DNA of 36,687 bases from JADJNW01 sp964523725 (lineage in GTDB: Bacteria > Bacteroidota > Bacteroidia > Chitinophagales > Saprospiraceae), in NCBI GenBank assembly GCA_964523725.1, contig CAZGAU010000038.1, positions 1 to 36,687 on the forward strand. Direction: 5' to 3'. Under the pieces are notes generated by a model. That model searched no databases and was not told where the DNA came from. It was given only the letters and a program-made list of their open reading frames with translations. Of this stretch, positions 7,246-15,908 are shown one piece after another (position 1 is the stretch's first letter; every line of letters starts with the position of its first letter). A program made the position numbers and the translations under genes.

Positions 7246-8865
7246 ATGAACGGCTTTGAAACTTTAGATTGGGTAGTCATCGGCGCCTATTTTGTGGTAC
7301 TGCTGGGCATTGCGTTTTGGGTGATTACCCGCAAACAAAAAACCACAGAAGATTACTTCCTGGCGGGTCGAAACATCGGTTGGTTCATTGTCGGTGCGTC
7401 CATTTTTGCTTCAAATATTGGTTCAGAGCATGTGGTAGGTTTGGCCGGTGCTGGCGCCGGTGGCAAAATTCCGATGCTCATCTATGAATTGCATGCCTGG
7501 CTAGTCATTACACTGGGCTGGGTTTTCCTGCCATTTTATATCAGAAGTGGCGTATTTACGATGCCAGAATTCTTGGAGCGTCGTTTCAACTCAAATACCC
7601 GTTGGTTCCTGAGTATTTTCTCGCTGGTAGCTTATGTTTTGACGAAAGTCTCGGTCACGGTTTATGCTGGCGGTATCGTAATTTCTACGCTATTGGGCAT
7701 TGATTTTTGGTTTGGTGCTCTGATCACAGTTGTTCTCACAGGATTTTACACCGTCCTCGGCGGGATGCGGGCAGTGGTTTATACCGAAGCTTTACAAACA
7801 GTTGTGTTGGTACTCGGCGCAGCTACTGTCACTATTATTGGACTAAACGCAGTCGGCGGCTGGAGCGGCATGCGCGAATCCCTGGAACCAGGCTACCTCA
7901 ACATGTGGCGCCCGATGTCCGATCCCGAGTTCCCATGGTTGAGTCTGGTCATTACCAGCACGATCGTAGGAACCTGGTACTGGTGCACCGATCAATACAT
8001 CGTGCAACGAGCCCTGGCCGCACGAAACATCACGCAGGGACGGCGGGGTACGATCTTTGGCGGTTTGCTGAAGTTGTTGCCGGTATTTTTGTTTCTGGTT
8101 CCCGGAATCATTGCCCTGGCTTTAAAAAACAAGGGGGAGCTCGCCTGGGATTCGCCTGATCAGGCGTTTACTTCTTTGCTCATGAGCGGCTTGATGCCCG
8201 CCGGATTAAAAGGTTTGGTGGCGGCCGGTTTGCTGGCAGCACTGATGAGTTCATTGGCCTCGGTTTTCAACTCCTGCTCTACCCTCTTCACGGTGGATAT
8301 TTATAAAAAATTACGCCCCGATACTCCGGAAGCCAAATTGCTGGGCGTAGGACGCATAGCTACCACCATCGTCGTAATTCTCGGTATCGCCTGGATTCCA
8401 GTAATGGCAAATATTTCCGGGGTTTTGTATGAATACCTGCAAAGCGTGCAATCTTACATTGCGCCGCCGATCACCGCAGTATTTTTGCTTGGAATTTTCT
8501 CCAAACGCATCAACAGTAAAGGCGCGATGGCAACGCTCGTGTCCGGTCTGGTAGTAGCAGCCATCAGACTCGTGCTGGAATTAAGTCGTAATTCACTGGA
8601 TCCCAATGGTTTATTTTACGCCATCGGCAGTATGAACTTCCTTTCTTTTGCAGCCTGGTTCTTCCTGTTCTCGGTGGTGGTGTGCATCGCAGTGAGCCTG
8701 GCTACGCCGGCGCCGGCATTAGAAAAGATCCAGGGATTAACATTTGGAACACTCTCCGCTGAACAAAAAGCCGAAAACCGTTTGAGTTACAACATCTGGG
8801 ATATTGTTTTCTCCCTGATCGTGCTTGGAATTGTAGCCTGGGTCATGTTGAGTTTCACCGGATAA
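7246..8865 (+). CDS. Sodium/solute symporter (SSS family), probable L-arabinose importer
   Basis: The 539-aa polytopic membrane protein has roughly 14 hydrophobic segments. The first begins at WVVIGAYFVVLLGIAFWVI, followed by the conserved EDYFLAGRNIGWFIVGASIFASNIGSEH stretch, which carries the GASxFASNIGSE signature of sodium/glucose-type symporters. The C-terminal half contains TLFTVDIYKKLRP and ISGVLYEYLQSVQSYIAPP, also typical of the sugar branch. In Bacteroides the AraR regulon includes an SSS symporter beside araA and galM, so arabinose is the likely substrate. Sequence alone cannot exclude galactose or another monosaccharide. Confidence 0.87.
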   Translation: MNGFETLDWVVIGAYFVVLLGIAFWVITRKQKTTEDYFLAGRNIGWFIVGASIFASNIGSEHVVGLAGAGAGGKIPMLIYELHAWLVITLGWVFLPFYIRSGVFTMPEFLERRFNSNTRWFLSIFSLVAYVLTKVSVTVYAGGIVISTLLGIDFWFGALITVVLTGFYTVLGGMRAVVYTEALQTVVLVLGAATVTIIGLNAVGGWSGMRESLEPGYLNMWRPMSDPEFPWLSLVITSTIVGTWYWCTDQYIVQRALAARNITQGRRGTIFGGLLKLLPVFLFLVPGIIALALKNKGELAWDSPDQAFTSLLMSGLMPAGLKGLVAAGLLAALMSSLASVFNSCSTLFTVDIYKKLRPDTPEAKLLGVGRIATTIVVILGIAWIPVMANISGVLYEYLQSVQSYIAPPITAVFLLGIFSKRINSKGAMATLVSGLVVAAIRLVLELSRNSLDPNGLFYAIGSMNFLSFAAWFFLFSVVVCIAVSLATPAPALEKIQGLTFGTLSAEQKAENRLSYNIWDIVFSLIVLGIVAWVMLSFTG

Positions 8866-8867
8866 TC

Positions 8868-8893
8868 AGGTTTTGTAAAAACACCTAAAACCT
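8868..8893. repeat. Stem-loop between the symporter and peptidase genes
   Basis: AGGTTTT (8868-8874) pairs perfectly with AAAACCT (8887-8893) around a 12-nt loop. It lies between the symporter stop and the peptidase start (36-nt gap), with no T-run. Confidence 0.35.
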
Positions 8894-8901
8894 ATGTAAT
8901 T

Positions 8902-11163
8902 ATGAAACCCATTTTCTTTATTTTATTTACTTGTTTTTATTTTTCATTATTCGCACAAAATGCCACAGTTACAACCGCCGATTATCAGCGCGCGGAAAGC
9001 TTTCTGCGGGATAATTTCAGAAATAAAGTTTATAACGTTAATGTAACACCGCGCTGGTTTGCTGATTCAACTGGGTTTTGGTACGAAATCGAAGGCAAGG
9101 ACAGCAAGGCTTTCAGGCGAATTGATTTTCCTAAAATGGAAGCCAAACCGGCTTTCGATCAGGAACGATTGGCGCAGGCACTCAACCAAACATTTGATCT
9201 TCAGGTGGTTGCAAATAATTTACCGCTAGAAAATGTCGATTTTGAAGGTAAAGATACGCTGGAATTTTCGATCAAAGATCAGCGTTATACCGCCAACCTT
9301 AAAACATTTACCGTCGCTAAAAAAGAGCGGGAACCCCGTCCCGAGCGCAACGAATTTGAATCAAAATCGCCGGATGGTAAATGGATTGCATTTAGTAAAC
9401 ATTATAATCTTTACATTCGATCTAGTGAAACAGGCGAGGAAATTCAATTGAGCACCGCCGGGCAAAGGCATTACGAATACGCCAGCGATTACGGCTGGGG
9501 CGACATTATAGAGGGCGAAGATGGTGAACGTCCCCAGCGCTTCCGGGCCAGCTGGTCGCCCGATTCCAAAATGATCCTGAGCAATATTTGCGATACCCGC
9601 ATGGCCCGGAAAATGTACATGCTCGACTGGTCGGTAGATTCTTTGTATCGCCCGCGATTACTGGGCTACTATCGTGGCTCGCCGGGTGACTCCGCGATGG
9701 TGTATTACAAACCGGTATTATTTGATATCGAGCAAAGAAAAGAAATTCCGGTGGATATTACGCCCCGCGTGCACATCGTGTCCCCTTCGTTGCGCTGGAT
9801 GCCGGACAGCAAACAACTTATTGGTTCTGTTCGGGAAAGAGGTTATAAAAAATTAGAATATTTTCAAGTGGACGCGCTCAACGGCAAGGTAAAAAACATT
9901 TATACCGAAACCAGCGAGACCAGCGTGAATGATGCATTTTATCAATATCGATTACTGGAGAAACTTAATAAAATTATTTTCTCCTCGGAAATGAGCGGTT
10001 GGAATCACTTATACCTACTTGATATTCAAACCGGTAAATATACACAATTGACCAAAGGTAAATACCTGGTAAATGATATAGTACGCGTGGACGAAGTAAA
10101 TAAAATCGTTTATTTCACTGCAATGGGTAAAGAACCGGAACGGAATATTTATCTCCAACATTTATATAGCGTTGATTTTGAAGGGAAAGAAGTAAAATTG
10201 CTCACACCAGAGAACGCACATCATATCATCAGCTTTTCACCGGATGGTAAATATTTTGTGGATAATTTTTCAACCGTAACACTGCCGACCGTTACGCTTT
10301 TGCGTAGCACCACCAATCCGAAAATCAAGCTGGAACTCAGCCTGGCCGATGCATCTGAGCTATTTGCTACCGGATGGCGAGCGCCGGAGACCCACATCAT
10401 AATAGCGGACGACGGTGAGTCAGATATTTACTGCGCATTATGGAAACCGACCAATTTTGATCCGTCCAAATCCTATCCGGTGATTGATTACAGCTACACC
10501 GGTCCGTTTACCTTCCGTTATCCACGCAGCTTTTCCAATGGATTGGCGGGTACCGACCAAGCCCTGGCGGAGCTGGGCTTTATTGTCATTCATATCGACG
10601 GGCGCGGCTCGGCGGGGCGTTCCAAGGCTTTCCGGGATTATTCCTACAAGCGGCTGGGCTACGGACTAAGCGATCACGTATATGCCATCAAAGAGCTGGC
10701 GAAGCAGCATTCCTGGCTGGACACTACGCGGGTGGGCATTTTCGGGCACTCGGCGGGCGGATATGATGCGGCGCGGGGCATGTTATTATTTCCCGATTTT
10801 TACAAAGTGGCGGTGGCTTCCTCCGGCGATCACGATCATCGTATGGAAAAAGCCTGGTGGCCAGAGATGTATATGGGTTGGCCAGTGGACACGGCATATC
10901 ATAATCAATCTAATATTACAAATGCAGGTAATTTAAAAGGCAAATTATTACTTGTTCATGGCGGGATTGACGAAAATGTGAACCCATCGGCAACTTTCAA
11001 ATTAAGCGAAGCTTTAATCAAAGCAGATAAAGATTTTGATTTACTTATTATACCAAGCCAAAGGCATGGCTATAGTGGTAAATATGGCGACTATTTTACT
11101 AAAAAACGCTGGAATTATTTTGTAGAACATTTACTGGGCGCTGATCCGATCTGGGATTTTTAA
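8902..11163 (+). CDS. Exported S9 peptidase, dipeptidyl-peptidase IV-like
   Basis: The 753-aa protein starts with a Sec signal peptide (MKPIFFILFTCFYFSLFAQ, cleavage near 19). A beta-propeller of the DPP-IV N-terminal type spans about 100-490 (repeats such as SPDGKWIAFSKHYNLYIRS and SWSPDSKMILSNICDTR). An alpha/beta-hydrolase domain follows at about 530-753. The triad is visible: S617 in GHSAGG, D690 in HGGIDENV and H722 in SQRHGY. Enzymes of this group remove dipeptides after proline or alanine at the protein N-terminus. Its place inside an arabinose operon is unusual and suggests a proline/hydroxyproline-rich arabinosylated protein as substrate. It is spaced like an operon member (36 and 45 nt to its neighbours). 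Confidence 0.88.
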   Translation: MKPIFFILFTCFYFSLFAQNATVTTADYQRAESFLRDNFRNKVYNVNVTPRWFADSTGFWYEIEGKDSKAFRRIDFPKMEAKPAFDQERLAQALNQTFDLQVVANNLPLENVDFEGKDTLEFSIKDQRYTANLKTFTVAKKEREPRPERNEFESKSPDGKWIAFSKHYNLYIRSSETGEEIQLSTAGQRHYEYASDYGWGDIIEGEDGERPQRFRASWSPDSKMILSNICDTRMARKMYMLDWSVDSLYRPRLLGYYRGSPGDSAMVYYKPVLFDIEQRKEIPVDITPRVHIVSPSLRWMPDSKQLIGSVRERGYKKLEYFQVDALNGKVKNIYTETSETSVNDAFYQYRLLEKLNKIIFSSEMSGWNHLYLLDIQTGKYTQLTKGKYLVNDIVRVDEVNKIVYFTAMGKEPERNIYLQHLYSVDFEGKEVKLLTPENAHHIISFSPDGKYFVDNFSTVTLPTVTLLRSTTNPKIKLELSLADASELFATGWRAPETHIIIADDGESDIYCALWKPTNFDPSKSYPVIDYSYTGPFTFRYPRSFSNGLAGTDQALAELGFIVIHIDGRGSAGRSKAFRDYSYKRLGYGLSDHVYAIKELAKQHSWLDTTRVGIFGHSAGGYDAARGMLLFPDFYKVAVASSGDHDHRMEKAWWPEMYMGWPVDTAYHNQSNITNAGNLKGKLLLVHGGIDENVNPSATFKLSEALIKADKDFDLLIIPSQRHGYSGKYGDYFTKKRWNYFVEHLLGADPIWDF

Positions 11164-11177
11164 GCATGAAGCCTATA

Positions 11178-11195
11178 TTATTACAAGCTTAATAA
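11178..11195. repeat. Small inverted repeat between the two peptidase-type genes
   Basis: TTATTA (11178-11183) and TAATAA (11190-11195) flank a 6-nt loop. It is A/T only and could be chance in an AT-rich gap; it is listed because similar elements recur in this operon. Confidence 0.25.
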
Positions 11196-11208
11196 AAATT
11201 GTAAAAAC

Positions 11209-12909
11209 ATGAAACAATTTATCATATTTTTCACTCTTATTACATGCTTGTTTAGCGAAATTTCTTACGGTCAAGCCAACATTCCTGATCTGATCATTCA
11301 ATATAATGCCGATCAACAGATTTTAAGGCGATTTTATACGGTAGCGGGCGCTCCTGAGACCACCGAACGCATGCAACAATTGGTCGCTGATTACCGCAAG
11401 CAGTTGGAGTCGTTCAATTACGACCGCTTAACACTTGCTGAGAAAGTTGATTATCAGCTTTTTATGCGAAACCTGAACGAAGATAAGCGTCTGCAAGAAC
11501 AGCTCCGGGCGGATATGACAGCGGCGGAATCGCTCTATCCATTCGCGGATGAAATTTACAACTTTATTGTGGAAAAACGGCGCGGCAAACAACCTGACGC
11601 ACAAGCTATTGCCGCACAAATGACTGATATTCAGACGCAAATCGCAACCATTCACCAGCAAATAAAGGAAGGTCCGAATATCAATGCCGAGCTGGTTCGC
11701 CCGACGCTGGCTTATTTCAAGGATTTGAAAGAGGCGCTGCAGGAAATGCACGATTTTTATAATGATTATGATCCCGCCTATTCCTGGTGGACGAAGAAAC
11801 CTTCCGAAGATTTGGTCAAATCCCTTGATGCTTACGCCAAGCTGCTGGCTGAAAAACAAGAGGTGCAAAGTAACCAGAAGCGAGATAAATCGGGCATTGT
11901 AGGCGTTCCGATCGGCGATGCCGAGATTCGCAAGCAATTGCAATACGAAATGATTCCCTACACCCCGGATGAGTTGATACAGATTGCAGAGCAAGAATTT
12001 GCCTGGTGCGACCGCGAGATGCTAAAAGCCTCACGGGCAATGGGTTACAGCGACGATTGGCACAAAGCATTGGAAGCGGTGAAGGAAACATACGTGGCGC
12101 CCGGCGAGCAGCCCGATGTTATTAATCGATTATATAATGAATCGGTCGATTTTATCAAAAAACGAGATTTAATTACCATCCCGCCCCTGGCGGAGGAAAC
12201 CTGGCGTATGTCGATGATGTCGGCAGAACGGCAGCGGGTATCGCCCTTTTTTCTCGGTGGCGAGCGTATCATTATTTCCTACCCGACCAGCGAAATGACC
12301 CACGAAGAGAAATTGATGAGCATGCGCGGCAACAATCCGCATTTCTCAAGGGCTACGGTGCAGCACGAGTTGATTCCCGGTCACGGTTTGCAGGCATTTA
12401 TGAGTCGCCGTTACAATACTTACCGCGATTTTAGCACGCCTTTCTGGGGCGAAGGTTGGGCGCTGTATTGGGAGCGATTGCTCTGGGATCTGGGCTTCCC
12501 GGAAACACCCGAAGACAAGATCGGTATGCTCTTCTGGCGCATGCACCGCTGCGCACGAATCATTTTTTCACTCAAATATCATCAAGGCGAGTGGACGCCC
12601 CAGCAATGCATTGATTTTCTGGTAGAACGGGTCGGGCACGAGCGCGCCAATGCCGAGGGTGAGGTACGGCGCTCCTTTACCGGAGGCTACGGACCTTTGT
12701 ACCAGCTAGCTTACATGATCGGCGGATTACAATTTGAAGCCTTGAAAAAAGAACTGGTGGACAGCGGTAAAATGACTTATCGCGAATTCCACGATCAGAT
12801 TTTGCAGGAAAACCGCATGCCGGTGGAAATGGTCAGGGCATTGCTCACGAAAAAAGCGCCGCCGAAGGACTTCAAGACGAACTGGCGATTTTATGAATTG
12901 AAACCGTAG
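11209..12909 (+). CDS. Exported DUF885 family protein, putative metallopeptidase
   Basis: The 566-aa protein has a signal peptide (MKQFIIFFTLITCLFSEISYGQ, cleavage near 22) and a long helical body. The DUF885 hallmark HELIPGH lies at residues 386-392, an HExxPGH variant of a zinc-binding motif, followed by FWGEGWALYWERL at about 409-421 whose glutamates could complete the site. The family resembles M32/M3-like helical metallopeptidases, and its members are generally of unknown specificity. It lies 45 nt after the DPP-IV-like gene and 43 nt before the GH51 gene, so joint action on a secreted or plant-derived glycopeptide is a reasonable guess. Peptidase activity itself is inferred from the motif. 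Confidence 0.82.
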   Translation: MKQFIIFFTLITCLFSEISYGQANIPDLIIQYNADQQILRRFYTVAGAPETTERMQQLVADYRKQLESFNYDRLTLAEKVDYQLFMRNLNEDKRLQEQLRADMTAAESLYPFADEIYNFIVEKRRGKQPDAQAIAAQMTDIQTQIATIHQQIKEGPNINAELVRPTLAYFKDLKEALQEMHDFYNDYDPAYSWWTKKPSEDLVKSLDAYAKLLAEKQEVQSNQKRDKSGIVGVPIGDAEIRKQLQYEMIPYTPDELIQIAEQEFAWCDREMLKASRAMGYSDDWHKALEAVKETYVAPGEQPDVINRLYNESVDFIKKRDLITIPPLAEETWRMSMMSAERQRVSPFFLGGERIIISYPTSEMTHEEKLMSMRGNNPHFSRATVQHELIPGHGLQAFMSRRYNTYRDFSTPFWGEGWALYWERLLWDLGFPETPEDKIGMLFWRMHRCARIIFSLKYHQGEWTPQQCIDFLVERVGHERANAEGEVRRSFTGGYGPLYQLAYMIGGLQFEALKKELVDSGKMTYREFHDQILQENRMPVEMVRALLTKKAPPKDFKTNWRFYELKP

Positions 12910-12952
12910 TTATTTAGCTGACTCCATTTAATCATTATAAAAATTCATTGCG

Positions 12953-14935
12953 ATGAAGAAATTCACCTTCCTTCTATTGATATTGTTATGTACATTACTA
13001 AATAACATTGCAACTGCGCAAACTTCTAAAATCTTAACCGTTGAGGTCAATAAAATCGGCGCGCCGATTCAACCCACTATGTGGGGTGTATTTTTTGAAG
13101 ATATCAATTTTGCAGCCGATGGTGGCGTGTATGCGGAATTGGTCAAGAATCGTTCGTTTGAATTTTATAAACCACTGATGGGCTGGGAATTAGTAAAGCG
13201 TGGCAAGGCCTCCGGCGACTGGTCGGTGATCCATCGGGGAGAATTACATACCGCGAATCCAAGCTTTTTACGTATTGCAGCGAAGGCAAATGATGGCGCC
13301 TACGGCTTTGCCAATGAAGGCTTTCGGGGGATGGGTGTCAAAAAAGATCATCAGTATCGCTTTTCGGTATTGGCTCGTCTGGAAAGCGGCGGCAATGTAA
13401 AAATGAAGGTCGAACTCGTGGATTCACTGGGACGTGAAATCGGAAAGGCTTATGTAAATAACTTTAATAAAAATTGGCAAAAACATGAAGTATCATTTAC
13501 TTCCAGCGCGACCGATGCCAAGGCTAAACTCCTTGTGCTCATTGAGGGAGAGGGCGTTATTGATCTGGATATGATATCATTATTTCCACATGATACCTGG
13601 AAAAATCGTCCGTATGGCATGCGCCAGGACATCGTACAGATGATCGCCGACCTGAAACCAGGATTTATACGTTTTCCGGGTGGTTGCGTGGTAGAAGGAC
13701 GAGAACTGGACATGCGTTATCAGTGGAAAAAAACGGTGGGCCCGATCGAGGAAAGAACGCAGATCGTCAACCGCTGGAACACCGAATTCAGCTACCGGCC
13801 GGCGCCGGATTATTTTCAAACTTTCGGTCTGGGCTTTTTTGAATATTTTCAACTGGCGGAAGATATGGGCGCAGAACCCTTGCCAATATTGAATTGTGGC
13901 ATGGCCTGCCAGTTTAATACCAAGGAACTCGTGCCGCTCGATGAGTTGGAACCTTACATTCAGGATGCGCTGGATTTGATCGAATTTGCCAATGGCTCCA
14001 CCGAAACTGCCTGGGGCAAGCTCCGTGCTGACATGGGGCATCCCGAGCCGTTTAACATGAAGTACCTGGGTGTGGGTAACGAGCAGTGGGGCGAGCAATA
14101 TGTCGAGCGTTTTCAGGCATTTGCAAAAGTATTGCACGAAAAACACCCGGAAATCATGCTGGTGGCAGGCTCGGGCCCGTACAATCGCGGGGAGTGGTTT
14201 GAATACCTTTGGTCAGAATTTTCCAACATGAAAATTGAAATGATTGACGAACATTATTATGCGCCGCCTAAATGGTTTTTGGATAATGCTACAAGATATG
14301 ATCATTATGATAGAAATGGCCCAATTGTTTTTGCCGGGGAATACGCGGCGCATGGTCCTGATAATCAAAACCCTACTTCCCGCAACACCTGGCTGAGTGC
14401 CCTGGCGGAAGCCGCGTTTATGACTGGGCTTGAGCGCAATGCCGACCTCGTGCATCTCGCATCTTATGCCCCCCTGCTCGCGCATGTGGACGCCTGGCAA
14501 TGGCGCCCCGATCTGATCTGGTTTGATAATTTGCATGTAATGGGAACCCCGAATTATTATATTCAGAAATTATTTTCAACCAATCGCGGAACGCACGTAA
14601 TCCCTATTACCAGTGAAAACAAGCCATTGACTGGGCAAGACAGCATTTACGCAAGTGCTGTAATAGATCAAAACAGTAATGAAATTATTATAAAGGCAGT
14701 AAATGCAGCGACTCAATCAGCTGAAATTATTATAAACCTGGAAGGCAAAAACATCTCAGGAAATTCGGTCACCATCATGACGCTTACCGCGCCAGACTTA
14801 TTGGTTTACAATACCATTGACCAACCGAAAAACATTTACCCGATTGAGCAACAACTAAATATCAACAATAAAAACATGAAGTTTACCCTCGGAGCTACCT
14901 CGTTTTCAGTTATTAAAGCCAAAACAGGCTGGTAG
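12953..14935 (+). CDS. Secreted alpha-L-arabinofuranosidase, GH51
   Basis: The 660-aa protein has a signal peptide (MKKFTFLLLILLCTLLNNIATAQ). An N-terminal carbohydrate-binding-like sandwich lies at about 75-220, where the text reads LRIAAKANDGAYGFANEGFRGM. The catalytic barrel follows. The acid/base is E377 in VGNEQWGEQY and the nucleophile is E463 in FAGEYAAHG. HLASYAPLLAHVDAWQWRPD is a GH51 landmark of the eukaryote/Bacteroidota-like branch. The enzyme removes terminal alpha-L-arabinofuranose from arabinan, arabinoxylan or arabinogalactan. It is the last gene of the arabinose run, and a hairpin terminator follows 88 nt downstream. Confidence 0.93.
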   Translation: MKKFTFLLLILLCTLLNNIATAQTSKILTVEVNKIGAPIQPTMWGVFFEDINFAADGGVYAELVKNRSFEFYKPLMGWELVKRGKASGDWSVIHRGELHTANPSFLRIAAKANDGAYGFANEGFRGMGVKKDHQYRFSVLARLESGGNVKMKVELVDSLGREIGKAYVNNFNKNWQKHEVSFTSSATDAKAKLLVLIEGEGVIDLDMISLFPHDTWKNRPYGMRQDIVQMIADLKPGFIRFPGGCVVEGRELDMRYQWKKTVGPIEERTQIVNRWNTEFSYRPAPDYFQTFGLGFFEYFQLAEDMGAEPLPILNCGMACQFNTKELVPLDELEPYIQDALDLIEFANGSTETAWGKLRADMGHPEPFNMKYLGVGNEQWGEQYVERFQAFAKVLHEKHPEIMLVAGSGPYNRGEWFEYLWSEFSNMKIEMIDEHYYAPPKWFLDNATRYDHYDRNGPIVFAGEYAAHGPDNQNPTSRNTWLSALAEAAFMTGLERNADLVHLASYAPLLAHVDAWQWRPDLIWFDNLHVMGTPNYYIQKLFSTNRGTHVIPITSENKPLTGQDSIYASAVIDQNSNEIIIKAVNAATQSAEIIINLEGKNISGNSVTIMTLTAPDLLVYNTIDQPKNIYPIEQQLNINNKNMKFTLGATSFSVIKAKTGW

Positions 14936-15022
14936 ATATGATTGGGGCGGCATCATACGCAGATTTTCGTGTTCGTTTCCAGATTTCTTAATACTTTTGG
15001 CGGACTGGCAGGGAAAAAACAA

Positions 15023-15053
15023 CCCTCCCGGCTTAGCCGGAAGGGCTTTCTCT
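15023..15053 (+). terminator. Terminator closing the arabinose operon
   Basis: CCCTCCCGGC (15023-15032) pairs with GCCGGAAGGG (15036-15045) around the loop TTA with one mismatch, and is followed by CTTTCTCT. Strong GC stem in otherwise AT-rich DNA. The rest of the gap from 14,936 to 15,135 shows nothing else convincing. Confidence 0.75.
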
Positions 15054-15135
15054 GAATTTACACTTATTATTAATAACGTAGAGAGCTGTTTTTTTGACGG
15101 CATTATTTTAAAAAGTCACATTGAAATCGGAAAAA

Positions 15136-15852
15136 ATGAAAATCGCGTTAATTGGATACGGGAAAATGGGTAAGACCATTGAGCGGCTGGCGCTTGAGAA
15201 AGGTCATCAGATTGTTTTAAAAATTGATAAAGATAACCAGGACGAGCTAACTGCTGAAAATCTTCAAAAAGCCGATGTAGCGATCGAATTCACACAGCCG
15301 GAAAGTGCGTTTGCAAATGTAACAACCTGCCTGAACACCGGTGTTCCCGTGATTTCTGGGACAACGGGCTGGCTGGAACATCTGCCCAAAGCCCGGGAAA
15401 TCTGCCAACACAAAGGCGGCGCAATGCTGCACGCGACCAATTTTAGCATCGGTGTGAATATATTTTTTGCGTTGAACCGTTACTTGGCAAAAATGATGGA
15501 GACTCAGGAACAATACAATGTTCAAATGGAAGAAATTCACCATACACAAAAACTTGATGCACCGAGTGGTACAGCGATCACGCTGGCTCAGGGCATACTT
15601 TCGGAAATTTCCAGGAAAAACAAGTGGGTAAACAAAGCCACAGAAGATATATCCGAATTGCCCATTATCTCCAAACGTATAGATCCTGCGCCGGGCACGC
15701 ATACCGTGACCTATAGCTCAGAGATTGACACCATCACGATTAGTCACGAGGCGCATTCGCGCGAGGGTTTTGCGTTAGGCGCACTGACCGCTGCGGAGTG
15801 GATTGTCGGGAAGCAAGGCTCGTTTACGATGCAAGACGTGCTGGGATTTTAG
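15136..15852 (+). CDS. dapB: 4-hydroxy-tetrahydrodipicolinate reductase
   Basis: The 238-aa enzyme reduces hydroxy-tetrahydrodipicolinate in the lysine/diaminopimelate pathway. The nucleotide-binding N-terminus reads MKIALIGYGKMGKTIE. The family signature EEIHHTQKLDAPSGTA contains the catalytic histidines H135/H136 and K139. GTTGW lies at about 75-79. I chose the ATG at 15136 because it begins directly with the Rossmann strand; an in-frame TTG at 15121 would add five residues. The gene follows the operon terminator and is probably expressed independently. The C-terminus (SFTMQDVLGF) is typical of Bacteroidota DapB. Confidence 0.93.
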   Translation: MKIALIGYGKMGKTIERLALEKGHQIVLKIDKDNQDELTAENLQKADVAIEFTQPESAFANVTTCLNTGVPVISGTTGWLEHLPKAREICQHKGGAMLHATNFSIGVNIFFALNRYLAKMMETQEQYNVQMEEIHHTQKLDAPSGTAITLAQGILSEISRKNKWVNKATEDISELPIISKRIDPAPGTHTVTYSSEIDTITISHEAHSREGFALGALTAAEWIVGKQGSFTMQDVLGF

Positions 15853-15908
15853 ATACTTCATCAGAAATCAAAACACGATCACACCCTGACACAAAAACAT
15901 CATCACGA

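Noticed and set aside
11428..11994. 188-aa minus-strand ORF opposite the DUF885 gene
   Set aside because: Shadow of a well-supported coding region; no domain, no plausible start context.
13580..14146. 188-aa minus-strand ORF opposite the GH51 gene
   Set aside because: Antisense to the catalytic domain of the arabinofuranosidase, with no recognisable features.
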